Positions 33,289 through 43,754 of a DNA stretch of 64,000 nt are shown piece after piece. The stretch is taken from NCBI GenBank assembly GCA_039707465.1, contig CM077645.1, positions 144,453,503 through 144,517,502 on the forward strand. Direction: 5' to 3'. Both the position numbers and the translations under genes were made by a program. A model generated the notes under the pieces. It saw nothing but the letters and a program-made list of their open reading frames with translations. It made no database searches and was not told the origin of the DNA. The number at the start of each line of letters is the position of its first letter. The first letter of the stretch is position 1. Source of the stretch: Rhabdophis nuchalis (lineage: Eukaryota > Chordata > Lepidosauria > Squamata > Natricidae).

Positions 33289-35329
33289 TTCTAGAGCATT
33301 GCCATTTTTTTTCCTCCTAACTTCATAAATTAATTGGGCAATATAACTTACTCAGCAAAAAAAAAAAAGGGGTGATGTTAAGGTAATGATTTTCAAGTAA
33401 ATGTCAGACATAAAAGCCATAACAATTTCCAGGAAAATTAGAGATTATAGGGCTACAATACCCCCATAGATATCTTCATGAAAAGAGTAGTATAAAAGAA
33501 TGTGTACCATAAATATCAGGTCTAGGACAACTCGCTGCACCAATTCACCACGGCTTTAATGAGTTGCTCTAAAGATCTTGTAACATTACAAGATTTTTTA
33601 GAGTCGTTCATTAAACAAGTGAAGATCTTGACTTCGGCCATTCTATTTTTGTAACCTCTGGTCACTACTCAACTACCCATCAAGGATACTCTGTCCCAGA
33701 TGGACTTATTCATAGTCCAGTGATTAAGCCTGAACTAGGTGAATTACAAAACAGCACTAACAATTCTTTATACTCAATTGTCTTAATATCAGATATTTAC
33801 AAGTAAGGTATGTTGTCATTTGTTGATACTGTGCTCCTAATTAAAAGTAAAATGATCATAGTCCACATTTCAATCCAGACTTAAAAGAGTTCAATAGTAT
33901 TTGGTAAAGAAATGGTGGAATCAAATTAAGTTAAGTAGATTGGATAATTTAATTACTTGAAGCCTAGAGAAGGTTTATTCAACTTGATGTCCTCCAGAAG
34001 TTTGGAATTAAGTCTTAGAATTCCCAGCCAACATATTTACAAATTTTTTACTTCTTCTGGAAGAAGATGATCTGAGATTTTCCACCATGGTTTATTAGAT
34101 CTTACTCTGTGGACCTGAGTGAGTAAAGTGCCATAAAAAACAGAAAAATCTATGGTATATTATTTTTAATTTGTATGATATTATCAGGTTTTATTGGTAT
34201 GAAAGAAGAAATATCTGTTTAATTTTGATTAGGTTCCATAGAAAATTATTGTAAACAAATTTAATGCAATGAAACCAACATTCTCCAAAACTTAACTAGA
34301 TACAGGTGAAATCTGTGCAAATTACAGGAAAAGAAATGATTTTATATGGCTTAAAAAGAAGGAATTGGGAGAGAAGAATGGAAAATTCTACAAGATAGGA
34401 GTTGCACTGCACATACCATGATCACAAATCCCTTATGTTGCCATAATTTGAACCTCAAGTTCAAATAATTTTAATTATGACCCTTGTACAGATTTTTCAA
34501 AACGACAGGCTTATCTCACACAATAGCAACTAACGCTCAAAGTGAGTACATCTTTGAAAAAAATAAGTATGTTTTACTGCTTTCATTGCCAAGATCTAAT
34601 ATAGGCGTTTATATTTGTTTGGATAGATTCACTTTTTGACTTTCTCTAAGGGTGGTCTGGGCATTTCTTCTATGTTGTTTCATCTCCCAGAGCAACTCGG
34701 AAAAACCACAGAGCCCCAAGATCAACAACGGAGAAGTTGCATAAGAAGGATGTGGCCTACAGCTCTTGATTCCCCATTCTAGGAGGCAACTGAGGCCTTT
34801 GTCAAATTGCCCTCCACATCCACAAGAAGTCCAATCTCCTTCACAAATCCACCAGGCGCCATGAATTCATATACTGCTCATCTACATGGAACATAATTAC
34901 TAGGATTTGAATCATGATTTTAGGTCTTCTTGGTCCTAAATAAACATGTTCCTGTACACACATGGTCTTTGCAGGATAAAACTCTACATTTATACACAGA
35001 AACACATGGATATCTCTAGGAACTGGCAGGTAGTATGCTCAAAGTCAGTTGATGAAAATACATAGAGGAGCTCAACTGGCACCCTCAAATTCTCCAAGAT
35101 AAAAAGTAGCTGCTATACATCTGTGGCACTCAAACTATTCAAAGCCAAGCCAATAGCACAACTTATTTATAGTGCCCAGCTAGGCCTCTAATCCAACTTT
35201 GCACTACTAGAACTTGTTTAATCCAAATGTTTGAAGCTGATCCTTCAAGTCCCCAAATGTGTTTCTAATGCCACCCTGAGATTTGAGACAGTCTTCATGT
35301 AAGTGGAGAAAAGACTCTGGATGATCATA
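33289..35329. other. Mostly unassigned; imperfect palindrome near 33550-33620
   Basis: About 2 kb without a recognised family. 33567-33603 is a hairpin with arms CTCTAAAGATCTTGTAA and TTACAAGATTTTTTAGAG. The symmetry extends weakly outward on both sides ('ctttaatga' and 'tcattaaa'), so it may be a worn palindromic MITE. Confidence 0.45.
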
Positions 35330-35628
35330 CTTGAGAGGCTGTCACAAAGAATAGGGTATTGACTTATTCTCTAGGGCACCAGAGGGCAGGACAAGAAGTA
35401 ATGGGTAGAAGCTTGTCAAAGAGAGATACAACCTAAGAAGTAAGGATACATTTTCAGACAGTAAGAGTAATTAATCAATGGAATAGCTTGCTTCTTGGGG
35501 TTAAGCTGCTCCATTACTCGAGATTTTAAAAAATAGACTGCGCAATCATTTGATTGGGATGATAAATCTCTCCTGCCTGGGCTAGAAGATCTCCAAGGTT
35601 CCTTTTAACCCTATGATTATATGCTTCC
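35330..35628 (+). mobile_element. CR1 LINE 3' end, old copy
   Basis: 'gaggctgtcacaaagaatag', 'gggcaggacaagaagtaatg', 'ggaatagcttgcttc' and 'ctagaagatctccaaggttc' follow the order of the CR1 3' end seen at 43755-44245, with many substitutions. Confidence 0.85.
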
Positions 35629-35630
35629 CA

Positions 35631-36447
35631 CTTAACTACATTACCTTGGTGAACATTCAACACTGAGGCTCCTTAGAGTTACAAGGCTTCCTTCTCACTC
35701 AGAGATGGGGTTTCAGTTGTCAGACTTTTAACACAATTTTATTGGGAACAGAATAGAGTACTCTCTATTCTTCTGTGCTTCATAGAGTAGACAGATATAA
35801 GATCTGAACTTCTTGGGTGAAGAGGTAATCAGAATTTCAGATGTGCAGCAAGCGAAGGAGCAGTGCAAGCCTGCCAAAATGATGTAGAAAAGAAAAGCGC
35901 TGGAGAAGTCTTGTATCTAGTAAACTGCTACCTACTGCCCTCAGAGGAGAGGCTACTTTTAGCTTGCATCCGTACCTATGCTCTCCTAGAAGTAAATTCC
36001 ATGGCATCTCATGAGGACTTTCTCCTAACGTGATCTGCATAGGCTGACCTTATTGTTGGAGCACGTTGTTGCCTAGGTTATATAACATACTATGTGGGAA
36101 CCAGTAGTGATTCCAGATGTTACTAATTCATAATTTCAGCAGCCCCAGACAGCAAAGCCACTGAAACAGCATCGCATAGAGGTCAGGTCCCACAACATCA
36201 AAACCTCAGGGTTTCCAATCTGATCAGACTTTTAAAATATCATAGCTAAGAAGTAAAAAAAAAAGTAAGTCAAGTCATAAAGCAGAGATTACATCAAACA
36301 CAGCCATCGGGATTAAATAATATATACAAATATACAGAAGATGACATTACTGATGGCATTCATCCCATTTATAATAGGGAAGACCACATCTGAACTATTT
36401 TTTGCTCTAGTGAAGAATGATAGCCATAGTCTATTTCAACATAGCAT
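35631..36447. other. Unassigned sequence
   Basis: No gene or repeat family recognised. Confidence 0.5.
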
Positions 36448-36676
36448 AGCGGTAGAAATAGCACTTAGATTTATATACCGTTCCACAATGCTTTACAGCA
36501 CTTTATGAGCGGTTTACAACATCGGCATATTGCCCCTAACCATCTGGGTCCACATTTTACCCACCTCAGAAAGATGGAAGGCTGAGTCTACCTTGAGCAG
36601 ATAAGGATCGAACTCTTGGCAGTGGGCAGAGTCAACCTGCAATGCTGCACTCTAACCTCTGTACCACACAACTAAC
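36448..36676 (-). mobile_element. tRNA-derived SINE
   Basis: On the minus strand the head corresponds to the complement of 'ctctaacctctgtaccacac' (A-box region) and 'gatcgaactcttgg' (B-box region). The tail is the complement of 'acttagatttatataccg'. Text such as 'tttacccacctcagaaagat' is the usual body of this reptile SINE. Confidence 0.78.
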
Positions 36677-37501
36677 ATAGGCTTCTGGTTTATTGGTACA
36701 AATTACAAATCATCTGAATTTGATCAACCCACATTTACTATTACTAAGTCCACGTTACACTTATTTAAAGATTCTTTAAGATAAAAAATTAACAGAGCTG
36801 TGAGTCAGAGTACGGACTCTATAGATACTACAGTTACAATATTATAAAATTAGTCAGAAACTTTCCATAGAAGCAATGTTCCAAACAGATTGAGGTCCAT
36901 ACTTTAAAAAAATTTTTTCATCATCTTATGTATCTTTGTTTTTTTCCTTTTTGTTATTTTTATGACAGCAATAAAAATGAATTTTAAAAACTCTCCTTTC
37001 CAATCAAGTCCAAAATATTTAAAAAACATCAGGCTGAAGAAGGAATTGCCTTACAGGAATTTAGTGGTCCTTGAGCTGTTGGATTATTTAATTATTCAAT
37101 TACAAGGTTCAATGAGGAAGCTGAATTAAGGCATTAATGACACACACAAAACTCCTAAATCTACTCTATATCCTCATACTGAGATGGAATGTTCCATTTA
37201 ATAAATTGTTGTCTCAGCTTTCCCATAGCATTGCTCATATATCTGCTAGTTAGGTGCTGCACTACATTCTCCTCACTCTTTCCTCAAGGTTAATTTCTCA
37301 GGAACAAATTAGATGTGAACGTAATAGTCATAGTCATATTTGTTCAGGCTTCTAACATCTTTACTGTATTCATGAATAAAGAGACTGGTGGATGTTTTGA
37401 ACATCCTACAGAACATAAAGGTTTCTTTCATGCAATAGTACCAGGCCATTCTTTTCCCACTTGGCTTTATTTGTAAGTGGGAATAACATAATGAATGAAA
37501 A
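36677..37501. other. Mostly unassigned sequence
   Basis: A possible L1-type tail ('gcaataaaaatgaattttaa', 36969-36988) is too short to call. The last eight bases, AATGAAAA (37494-37501), are the left flank of the complete DIRS. Confidence 0.45.
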
Positions 37502-37641
37502 GTGTCGTTGGCTTACCTGAACGATCTTCTCTGTGAGCTGCGAGGAGAGTCCAACGATGGGTTAATTCTGCCTGATTGCCCTGGACTGGATTGATTTTCT
37601 TGAAGCCACGCCTCTTCCTGTGTGCTTGCCAGAATTTCAAT
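37502..37641. repeat. DIRS copy 2 inverted terminal repeat plus outer extension (3' side)
   Basis: 37527-37641 is the inverted counterpart of 43327-43442, with a few differences at its outer edge ('ctgcgagg' versus 'ctgcttgg'). The outermost 25 bp, starting GTGTCGTTGG, occur only on this side and are mirrored in the internal complementary region. Confidence 0.95.
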
Positions 37642-37791
37642 ATAGGCGTGGACCAGTAGTCCATTCTTGTTGGTCTCAAGGTGTCCAACACTCCTGGTGC
37701 AAGGTAACAGTCTGTCAAGATAGTAAATAGGTGAAGAAACAGTACAAACAACCAAGGTGTAGGAATCTACGGCTAGAGCAAGGGCGGGTTT

Positions 37792-37878
37792 GGACTCTCC
37801 TCGCAGCTCACAGAGAAGATCGTTCAGGTAAGCCAACGACACTTCTCCTGTGAGCTGCTTGGAGAGTCCAACGATGGG
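37792..37878. other. DIRS internal complementary region
   Basis: 37792-37842 is the exact complement of the left outer end (37502-37552). It is followed without a gap by 37843-37878, the complement of the right outer end (43407-43442). The junction ...CGACAC|TTCTCC... therefore records the two element ends joined. In DIRS models this region templates completion of the ends and circle formation. Confidence 0.96.
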
Positions 37879-37889
37879 AAGTGCCCAAG

Positions 37890-38999
37890 CTAAACGTTCC
37901 CAGGGCGGGAAGTAGAGTCACCGGTAGATTCCGTCGCTAAGTGAACCTGCTGCAAAACTCTGCGACCAAAGGCCGCCTCAGAGGAAGCAAACTTGTCCAA
38001 CTTGTAATTGCGGACGAACTGGGACGGAGAGGCCCAGGTGGCTGCCCTGCAGATCTCGCCAAGCGATGCTTGAGTAGCCCAGGCCGCTGAAGTCGCCGCG
38101 CTCCTGGTCGAGTGTGCCGTGATGTTCGGAGGCACCCGTTGAGCTTGTTGAGCATAGGCCGAGGCGATGCAGGATCGCAGCCACCTGCCAATGGTGGCTG
38201 AGCTGGCCTTCCTACCCATGTTGCGAGGCTGGAAGGTGACGAACAAGGCTTCCGAACGCCGGAAATTAGCTGTACGTCTTATGTAAGTCTTGAGCGCACG
38301 TCGCACGTCCAACTTATGCCATCGGCGCTCTCTGGGATGTACTGGCCGTGGGCAAAAATCAGGTAAGATAACTTCTTGGCCACGGTGGAACATGGAGTTG
38401 ACCTTCGGGACGAAGGTGGGATCGAGTCGGAGGACTACCCTGTCCTCATGGATAGCACAGAGGTCCTCCCTGACCGACAACGCCGCCAGCTCCGAAATCC
38501 TACGGGCGGATGTGATGGCCACCAGGAACACCGTCTTCAGCGTGAGGCGATTAAGGTCGCACCTTCGCAACGGTTCGAAGGGCGGGTCGATTAGGGCCCT
38601 GAGGACGATGTGCAAGTCCCATGTTGGATACCTGTGAATGACCGGGGGGCGAAGGTTGGTGGCCCCACGCAGGAAACTCTTCACGCTAGGATGTCTGGAC
38701 AAGGACGAGTAGGACCCAAAGGTGAGCACGGTGGAAAGTGCGGCCACCTGACGGCGGAGAGTGTTAGCCGCCAGCCCTTGTTCAAGCCCCCGCTGAAGGA
38801 AGTCCAGCACCTCAGAGATGGAGGCTGAAACGGGGTCGAGGTTGCGCTGTTCGCACCAGGCGACGAAGGTCGACCAGGTGGCATCATAGATTCTGGTGGT
38901 CGAGGGTCGACGTGAGGCCTGAATGGTACGTATGACGCCCTCGGAAAATTTGGCACGTTCTAGGAGCCGCCGCTCACACGCCAAACGGCTAACTGCATC
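37890..38999 (-). CDS. DIRS tyrosine recombinase
   Basis: About 370 codons, from the 'DAVSRLACERR' region to a stop 12 bases before the internal complementary region. The N-terminal part looks like a core-binding domain ('RPSTTRIYDATWSTFVAWC'). The catalytic domain shows the expected residues in order: R in 'TSARRISELAAL', H-x-x-R in 'AHSTRSAATSAAW', W in 'ATWASPSQF', and the nucleophile Y in 'FVRNYKLD'. The enzyme would integrate a circular DNA intermediate by strand exchange. The frame is uninterrupted. It stays open upstream to 40772 without a domain I recognise, so the true start is unclear; translation may depend on overlap with the RT ORF, which ends at 38960. Confidence 0.92.
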   Translation of the reverse strand, partial: DAVSRLACERRLLERAKFSEGVIRTIQASRRPSTTRIYDATWSTFVAWCEQRNLDPVSASISEVLDFLQRGLEQGLAANTLRRQVAALSTVLTFGSYSSLSRHPSVKSFLRGATNLRPPVIHRYPTWDLHIVLRALIDPPFEPLRRCDLNRLTLKTVFLVAITSARRISELAALSVREDLCAIHEDRVVLRLDPTFVPKVNSMFHRGQEVILPDFCPRPVHPRERRWHKLDVRRALKTYIRRTANFRRSEALFVTFQPRNMGRKASSATIGRWLRSCIASAYAQQAQRVPPNITAHSTRSAATSAAWATQASLGEICRAATWASPSQFVRNYKLDKFASSEAAFGRRVLQQVHLATESTGDSTSRPGNV

Positions 39000-41014
39000 C
39001 ACTGTGGCTCCGGGTGCGAAATGGAGCCCTGGATCAGCGTCACCTCCTCCAGAGGGATCCTCCACGGTTTGCTGACAGACAGACTCACCAGGTCCGCGAA
39101 CCATGACCTCCTGGGCCAGTAGGGAGCGACGACGATCACTTCCGCCTGCTCCGTGAGGATCTTCCGTATCAGACCGGGTAGCAGGGGGAGAGGCGGGAAT
39201 GCGTATAGAAGACCCGGGGGCCATCGGCACATGAGGGCATTGGTGTCCTCTGCCCCTTGACATCTGTACCTGGTGAAGTACCTCGGGAGATGCGTATTTG
39301 CCGCAGAGGCGAACAGGTCGACTGCTGGCAGGCCGAACCTCCGTGATATTTCTAGGAACAGATCCGGATGCAACTGCCACTCTGAGTTGTCGATGGTGGC
39401 CCTGCTCAGCCAGTCCGCCTGGACGTTGCTCTCCCCCGATATGTGTTCCGCCTTGATGGAGGCCAGGTTGTCCTCTGCCCAGAGACCCAAGCGTTCGGCC
39501 TCCTCCATCAACGACCTGGAGCGAGTGCCCCCTTGTCGGTTGATGTGGGCCTTGGCAGACACATTGTCTGTGAGTAGAAGAACATGCCGGTTCTGAATGG
39601 TCAGATGGAAGTGAAGAAGGGCGAGCCGAGCCGCTCTCAGCTCCAGCCAGTTTATGCTGTGCTTGAGCTCCTCCTGCGACCACGTCCCCTGAGCGACTTG
39701 GTTGTCCAGGTGGGCTCCCCACCCAAAGAGACTGGCGTCGGTGGTGATGACCACTCGGTCCGGCTCGCGGAAGAGACAGCCCTTGGCCAAGGACTCCGCC
39801 CTCCACCACTTCAGGGACGATCGTACCTGGCTGGGGACCGGAACCGGCCTGGGAGAATCGCTGTCCTTGGCTCTTTGGTATGGTAACAGACACCACTGTA
39901 GGTGCCGAGAGTGCAGCCTCGCCCAGGGTACTATGGAGAGGCAGGAGACCATCTTGCCGAGGAGTTACGACAAGAGGACAATGGGCGCAGTCCTGGATGC
40001 CCTCACTCTCTGTACAAGGCTGAGCAGACTTGTCACACGTTCCTGGGACAGATAAACCTGGCAGGCGATGGTGTCGATGACAGCCCCCAGATGAGTTATC
40101 CTGGTAGTGGGAGTCAGGTGGCTCTTCTTCAGGTTGATGGAGAACCCGTGCTGTTCGAGGGTTCGCATGGTCAGACGTAGGTCCCTGATCGCCTGGCGGT
40201 GGCTTGACGATTGAACTACGATGTCGTCTAGGTATGCTTGGAGACGAACCGGTCGCGACCTGAGCGATGCCAGGACTGCCGCCAGAACCTTCGTGAACGT
40301 CCTCGGGGCGGAGGACAGACCGAAGGGGAGGGCCCTGTATTGGTAGTGGTTGCCCGCGTAATAAAACCTGAGGAACCTGCGATGTGCCTTTCAAACCGGG
40401 ACATGGAGGTAAGCCTCCTGGAGATCTATGGATGTTAAGAGATCCCCTGGTCGAATGCAACTCAGGATGGACTGGAGGGACTGCATCTTGAAGCGTTTGT
40501 ATGCAAGATGCTGATTCAGGTGTTTGAGATCTAGGATTCCCCTCCAGCCTCCCGAGTTCTTGGGTACCAGGAACAGAATCGAGTAAAAACCTGATCCCTG
40601 ATGTTCTGCTGGCACCGGTTCTATTGCGTTTATCTCTCTCAGGTGGGCTACCTCCTGCTCCATGAGGGACCTTCTGAGGGGAGAGGCGGGGGTGGGGCAG
40701 CAAATGAATCGCCTGGGAGGAAGGGAGGTGAACTCCAGGGTGAGACCCATCCGAATGGTCTGAAGGACCCACTGATCGGACGTGGTCTGCTCCCAGGCCG
40801 CCTGAAACAGTTGTAGGCGACCCCCTATGGGAGCTGTCCTCTGCGGGTCACTTAAACTTGCGGAAGGGTCGGGAACTGGACCCACCTCGGAAGGGGCGTT
40901 TGGAATAAGATGAGCGACCCCTGTCATGGAATGAATGTCTGTCTTGACCTCTATCTGCTCCCTGATGGTAGGGCCGGTGGTACTGGCCTGAACTGGTGGA
41001 GGGCTCAGAGGCAC
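38960..41014 (-). pseudogene. DIRS RT / RNase H / methylase-like ORF with two nonsense codons
   Basis: One reading frame of 684 codons. The start 'MPLSPPPVQ' overlaps gag by 167 nt. RT motifs: 'GGWRGILDLKHLN', 'LTSIDLQEAYLHVP' (motif A) and catalytic YLDD (40223-40234). RNase H motifs: 'TTDASLFGWGA', 'NWLELRA', 'LLLTDN' and 'VQADWLSR'. The C-terminal 'PAVDLFASAANTHLP...YAFPPLPLLP' region is conserved in DIRS elements and described as methyltransferase-like. TGA at 40391-40393 and TAA at 39965-39967 break the frame, the first right after motif A. It would copy element RNA into cDNA, but this copy should be inactive unless the stops are read through. There are no frameshifts, so decay is recent. 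Confidence 0.93.
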
Positions 41015-42551
41015 GAAAGGGCTGCTTCCGAAAGGAAGCAGAGCCCTTGCGATCGGATTTCTTGGAGACTGATGGCATGACCTTCTTTTTGTCCTTGTTC
41101 TCCACTAGCACGGGGTCAAGGACCTCCCCGAAGAGCTTCTCCCCTTTATAGGGGGCAGAAGCGATCTTCCACTTGGAGCGCATGTCAACGTTCCAGTGAC
41201 GAAGCCAAAGAAGCCTTCTAGATGTTACATTAGATGCCAAGGCCCTGGAGGCGAACTTGGCGGAACTGAGGGTGGCATCGGCGGTGTATGAAACACCTGC
41301 CATGATCTTACGTAACTCTTGTCTAGTTTTGGAGTCGCCCGCTGGTACTTTGGCAAGGAGCTGTCGAAGCCACTTGAGTGTGGCCCTTGACATAAAGGAG
41401 GCCGAGGTGGCAGTATTAATTGCCCATGCAGCCGCCATGTGGGTCTTGTGGCAGGCCTTCTCGGACCTTTTGTCCTCCGCCTTAAGGCCTTCCAGGAGAT
41501 CTGGAGGTAGGACAGACGTGGAGGTGAGGGCTTGTACCGGCGGGTCCACTGGAGGCAGTTTAAGCAGGTCCTCCAGTGGGGCGTCTACTGTATATAGCTG
41601 TTTGTCTATATTACTGTGGGATGTTGCAGTGCCCAGCTGGGCCCACTGGCGTTGAACCAGATTGAGAAACAGCTTGGGCACTGGAACTATCTCCTGAGTC
41701 TCCTCAGGTTCCTCAAAAAGGCCCTCATCGTTATCAGAGACCACCTCTGGGGTCGGTGCAGGGGCTGTGACCTTCATGCGGGTGGAAACCTTAGCCTTGC
41801 CTAGAATGACCTTAAAGGTGGAACTGCAGAAAAGGCCTTTAAAGGCAGGTTTTTCCGGGGCAGCTTGCTCATCCCCAGAGAACTCCTGCTCAGGAGCCAG
41901 GTCATCCTCTGCAGAGGAGTCTCCACTATCCAGGGACGAATGGGGAGAGGGAGACCTGCGAAAAGCCTGGCGCTCAACTACCTTGGAGGCACTGGGCCCC
42001 TTGGCTCGCTTGCTCCTATGCTTCAAGCCATCAGCAATCCCCTGGGAGATGGCCCTATCAATGATTGCCTGCATTTCAGCCGAAATTGCAGGCCCCTGAT
42101 CTTCAACTGGCCTGGCCCTCTTATGAGGCCTAGAATGAACTGGGGGAGGAGAAACTGGCCTGGAAATAGGGGTGCCCTCCTCCTGAAATAGGTCATCATC
42201 ACCCCCCAAGGAAGGTTCTGGGGAGTCATCCGAAGAGAATTCCTGTTCTCCCTCTTCCTCTGCAACATCTCTGCCAAGCAAGGGAACCTCCTCAAATTCA
42301 GCCACTTGTGCTTCTTGAACAATCACATCAGTGATTTCTTTGGTATTTTCTTTGGCTTTACGTTGGGCCTTGTCAAATTCTTTGTCAAGGGCTTTTTGGC
42401 GCCTGGAGGCAGCCCTATCCTGTGCCTTGTCCTGCTTCTTGCCCCCGGTCTTGCTAAGGGCCTCAGAGGCAGCCTTGCTGGCCTGCCTAACAAGCCCCCT
42501 GCTGGTGGATGGCCCTGGCTGTTCCTGATCTTGGGCAGCTCTTTCAGACAT
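40848..42551 (-). CDS. DIRS Gag-like protein, copy 2
   Basis: Intact 567-codon frame, same length as the copy 1 Gag and about 20 substitutions from it by eye. It has the same acidic segment (residues about 95-120), a central region 'MAAAWAINTATSASFMSRAT' and an RG-rich basic tail ending 'RPFRKFK'. No zinc knuckle. Likely the structural, RNA-binding protein of the element's particles, inferred from position. Its TGA stop is the only stop in this phase between 42551 and the end of the recombinase at 37890. Confidence 0.87.
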   Translation of the reverse strand: MSERAAQDQEQPGPSTSRGLVRQASKAASEALSKTGGKKQDKAQDRAASRRQKALDKEFDKAQRKAKENTKEITDVIVQEAQVAEFEEVPLLGRDVAEEEGEQEFSSDDSPEPSLGGDDDLFQEEGTPISRPVSPPPVHSRPHKRARPVEDQGPAISAEMQAIIDRAISQGIADGLKHRSKRAKGPSASKVVERQAFRRSPSPHSSLDSGDSSAEDDLAPEQEFSGDEQAAPEKPAFKGLFCSSTFKVILGKAKVSTRMKVTAPAPTPEVVSDNDEGLFEEPEETQEIVPVPKLFLNLVQRQWAQLGTATSHSNIDKQLYTVDAPLEDLLKLPPVDPPVQALTSTSVLPPDLLEGLKAEDKRSEKACHKTHMAAAWAINTATSASFMSRATLKWLRQLLAKVPAGDSKTRQELRKIMAGVSYTADATLSSAKFASRALASNVTSRRLLWLRHWNVDMRSKWKIASAPYKGEKLFGEVLDPVLVENKDKKKVMPSVSKKSDRKGSASFRKQPFRASEPSTSSGQYHRPYHQGADRGQDRHSFHDRGRSSYSKRPFRGGSSSRPFRKFK

Positions 42552-43442
42552 CCCGGGGTTGTTAACTCACCACCTGAAGACAATGAAGGGCTCACAGCAG
42601 GACGATCACGGAGCAGCAGGAGTAGATGCAGCAACGAGAGAGCGGTAGATCAGCTCCTGGGAGACTGAAAAAACCACCTTCCAATGAGCAGGGATTGCTC
42701 AGAAGCAAAGGAGAGCCTGCCGGATCGTGGCCGGACAGGAGCGTTTCCTAAGCCTCAAGCTGGAGCCGGCAGATGCAGCGACGATCGGGGAAAAGCAGCA
42801 GCTGAAAATCCTCTTCGCGCCTCTGCAAACCAGCCAGAAACGGCGCCAGGAAAGCAGCTGCTCAGCAACGGATCTGGGGCTTCCGGCAGCTTTCGCGCCT
42901 AATTTAGCCGCCCCCGCCTTCCTTTTGCTGCAAAAAGCGCCCGCCAATGGCTGCAGAGACCAAAAATGGCGGGCGCAGTTTGAATGAGCGGCGCGAAGCC
43001 GCTGGCACGAAGACCGGCTTCCTGATGCCGGGGGAAGGCTCCGACGCTCCAGCAGGTCAGCGCTAGGCGGCCACTGACTCTGGCCACTGACCGAAGCGCT
43101 GCCAGGCTCCCTAGGCACTCCGAGCCTGGGGCCAGTATGCAGAGCCCGCGCGCGCCCGGGCGAACCCAGGACGCGTCGGGAATCGCTCTTCAGTGAGTCT
43201 TAAGATAAAAACTCACCGACAATCTGTAAACTTAAAAGTAAAATCGCTTTTGGAGAGTCCAACTAGGTCCTGTTAGAAATTTCTTTAGGAGAACCAACAG
43301 AACGTGTCCAATTGGGCTCAGACTGGATTGAAATTCTGGCAAGCACACAGGAAGAGGCGTGGCTTCAAGAAAATCAATCCAGTCCAGGGCAATCAGGCAG
43401 AATTAACCCATCGTTGGACTCTCCAAGCAGCTCACAGGAGAA
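42552..43442 (-). other. DIRS copy 2 leader and inverted terminal repeat (5' side)
   Basis: The outermost 116 bp (43327-43442) form the inverted repeat. The next 775 bp are a GC- and CpG-rich leader without a supported gene. Compared with copy 1 it has clustered differences around 42780-42850, so the leader evolves faster than gag. Confidence 0.88.
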
Positions 43443-43504
43443 TGTCTGTTACTTCATCTAGTTATATATTATCAATCTATGTATAATATGGAATTTTTAC
43501 TATC

Positions 43505-43695
43505 ACGTCTGTGGGCGTGGCATGGGAAGGTTACTGCAAAATCCCCATTTCCTCCCAATCAGCTGGGATTCAGGAGGCAGAGAACAGATGGGGGCGGGGA
43601 CAGTCAGAGGTAGTATTTACCGGTTCTCCGAACTACTCAAAGTTTCCGCTACCAATTCTCCAGAATTGGTCAGAACCTGCTGAATACCACCTCTG
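43505..43695 (-). mobile_element. hAT-like MITE fragment
   Basis: The right end GAATACCACCTCTG and internal 'gcaaaatccccatttcctcc' and 'ttaccggttctccgaac' are the complement of the family at 21742-21924. The left terminus is missing, cut near 'cacgtctgtgggcgtgg'. No duplication found. Confidence 0.72.
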
Positions 43696-43754
43696 ATATG
43701 AGGGTTTGAATGTTTTCTTATATTACATCACTCCCTCCAGATAAAACACTGGAG

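Larger units (their letters stand above)
37502..43442 (-). mobile_element. DIRS retrotransposon, copy 2, structurally complete (5.94 kb)
   Basis: Order on the minus strand: inverted terminal repeat (43442-43327), leader, gag (42551-40848), RT/RNase H/methylase-like ORF (41014-38960), tyrosine recombinase (about 38999-37890), internal complementary region (37878-37792), then the second inverted terminal repeat (37641-37527) with a 25-bp outer extension (37526-37502). Inverted repeats, an internal region complementary to both outer ends, and a tyrosine recombinase in place of a DDE integrase define DIRS elements. No target duplication is seen, as expected. Left flank ends AATGAAAA; right flank starts TGTCTG. 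Confidence 0.97.

Noticed and set aside
37890..40772. A single 960-residue protein
   Set aside because: Only the last ~370 residues show a domain (tyrosine recombinase). The first ~590 are a Pro/Ser/Gly-rich reading opposite the genuine RT/RNase H frame, so I annotated the recombinase part only.
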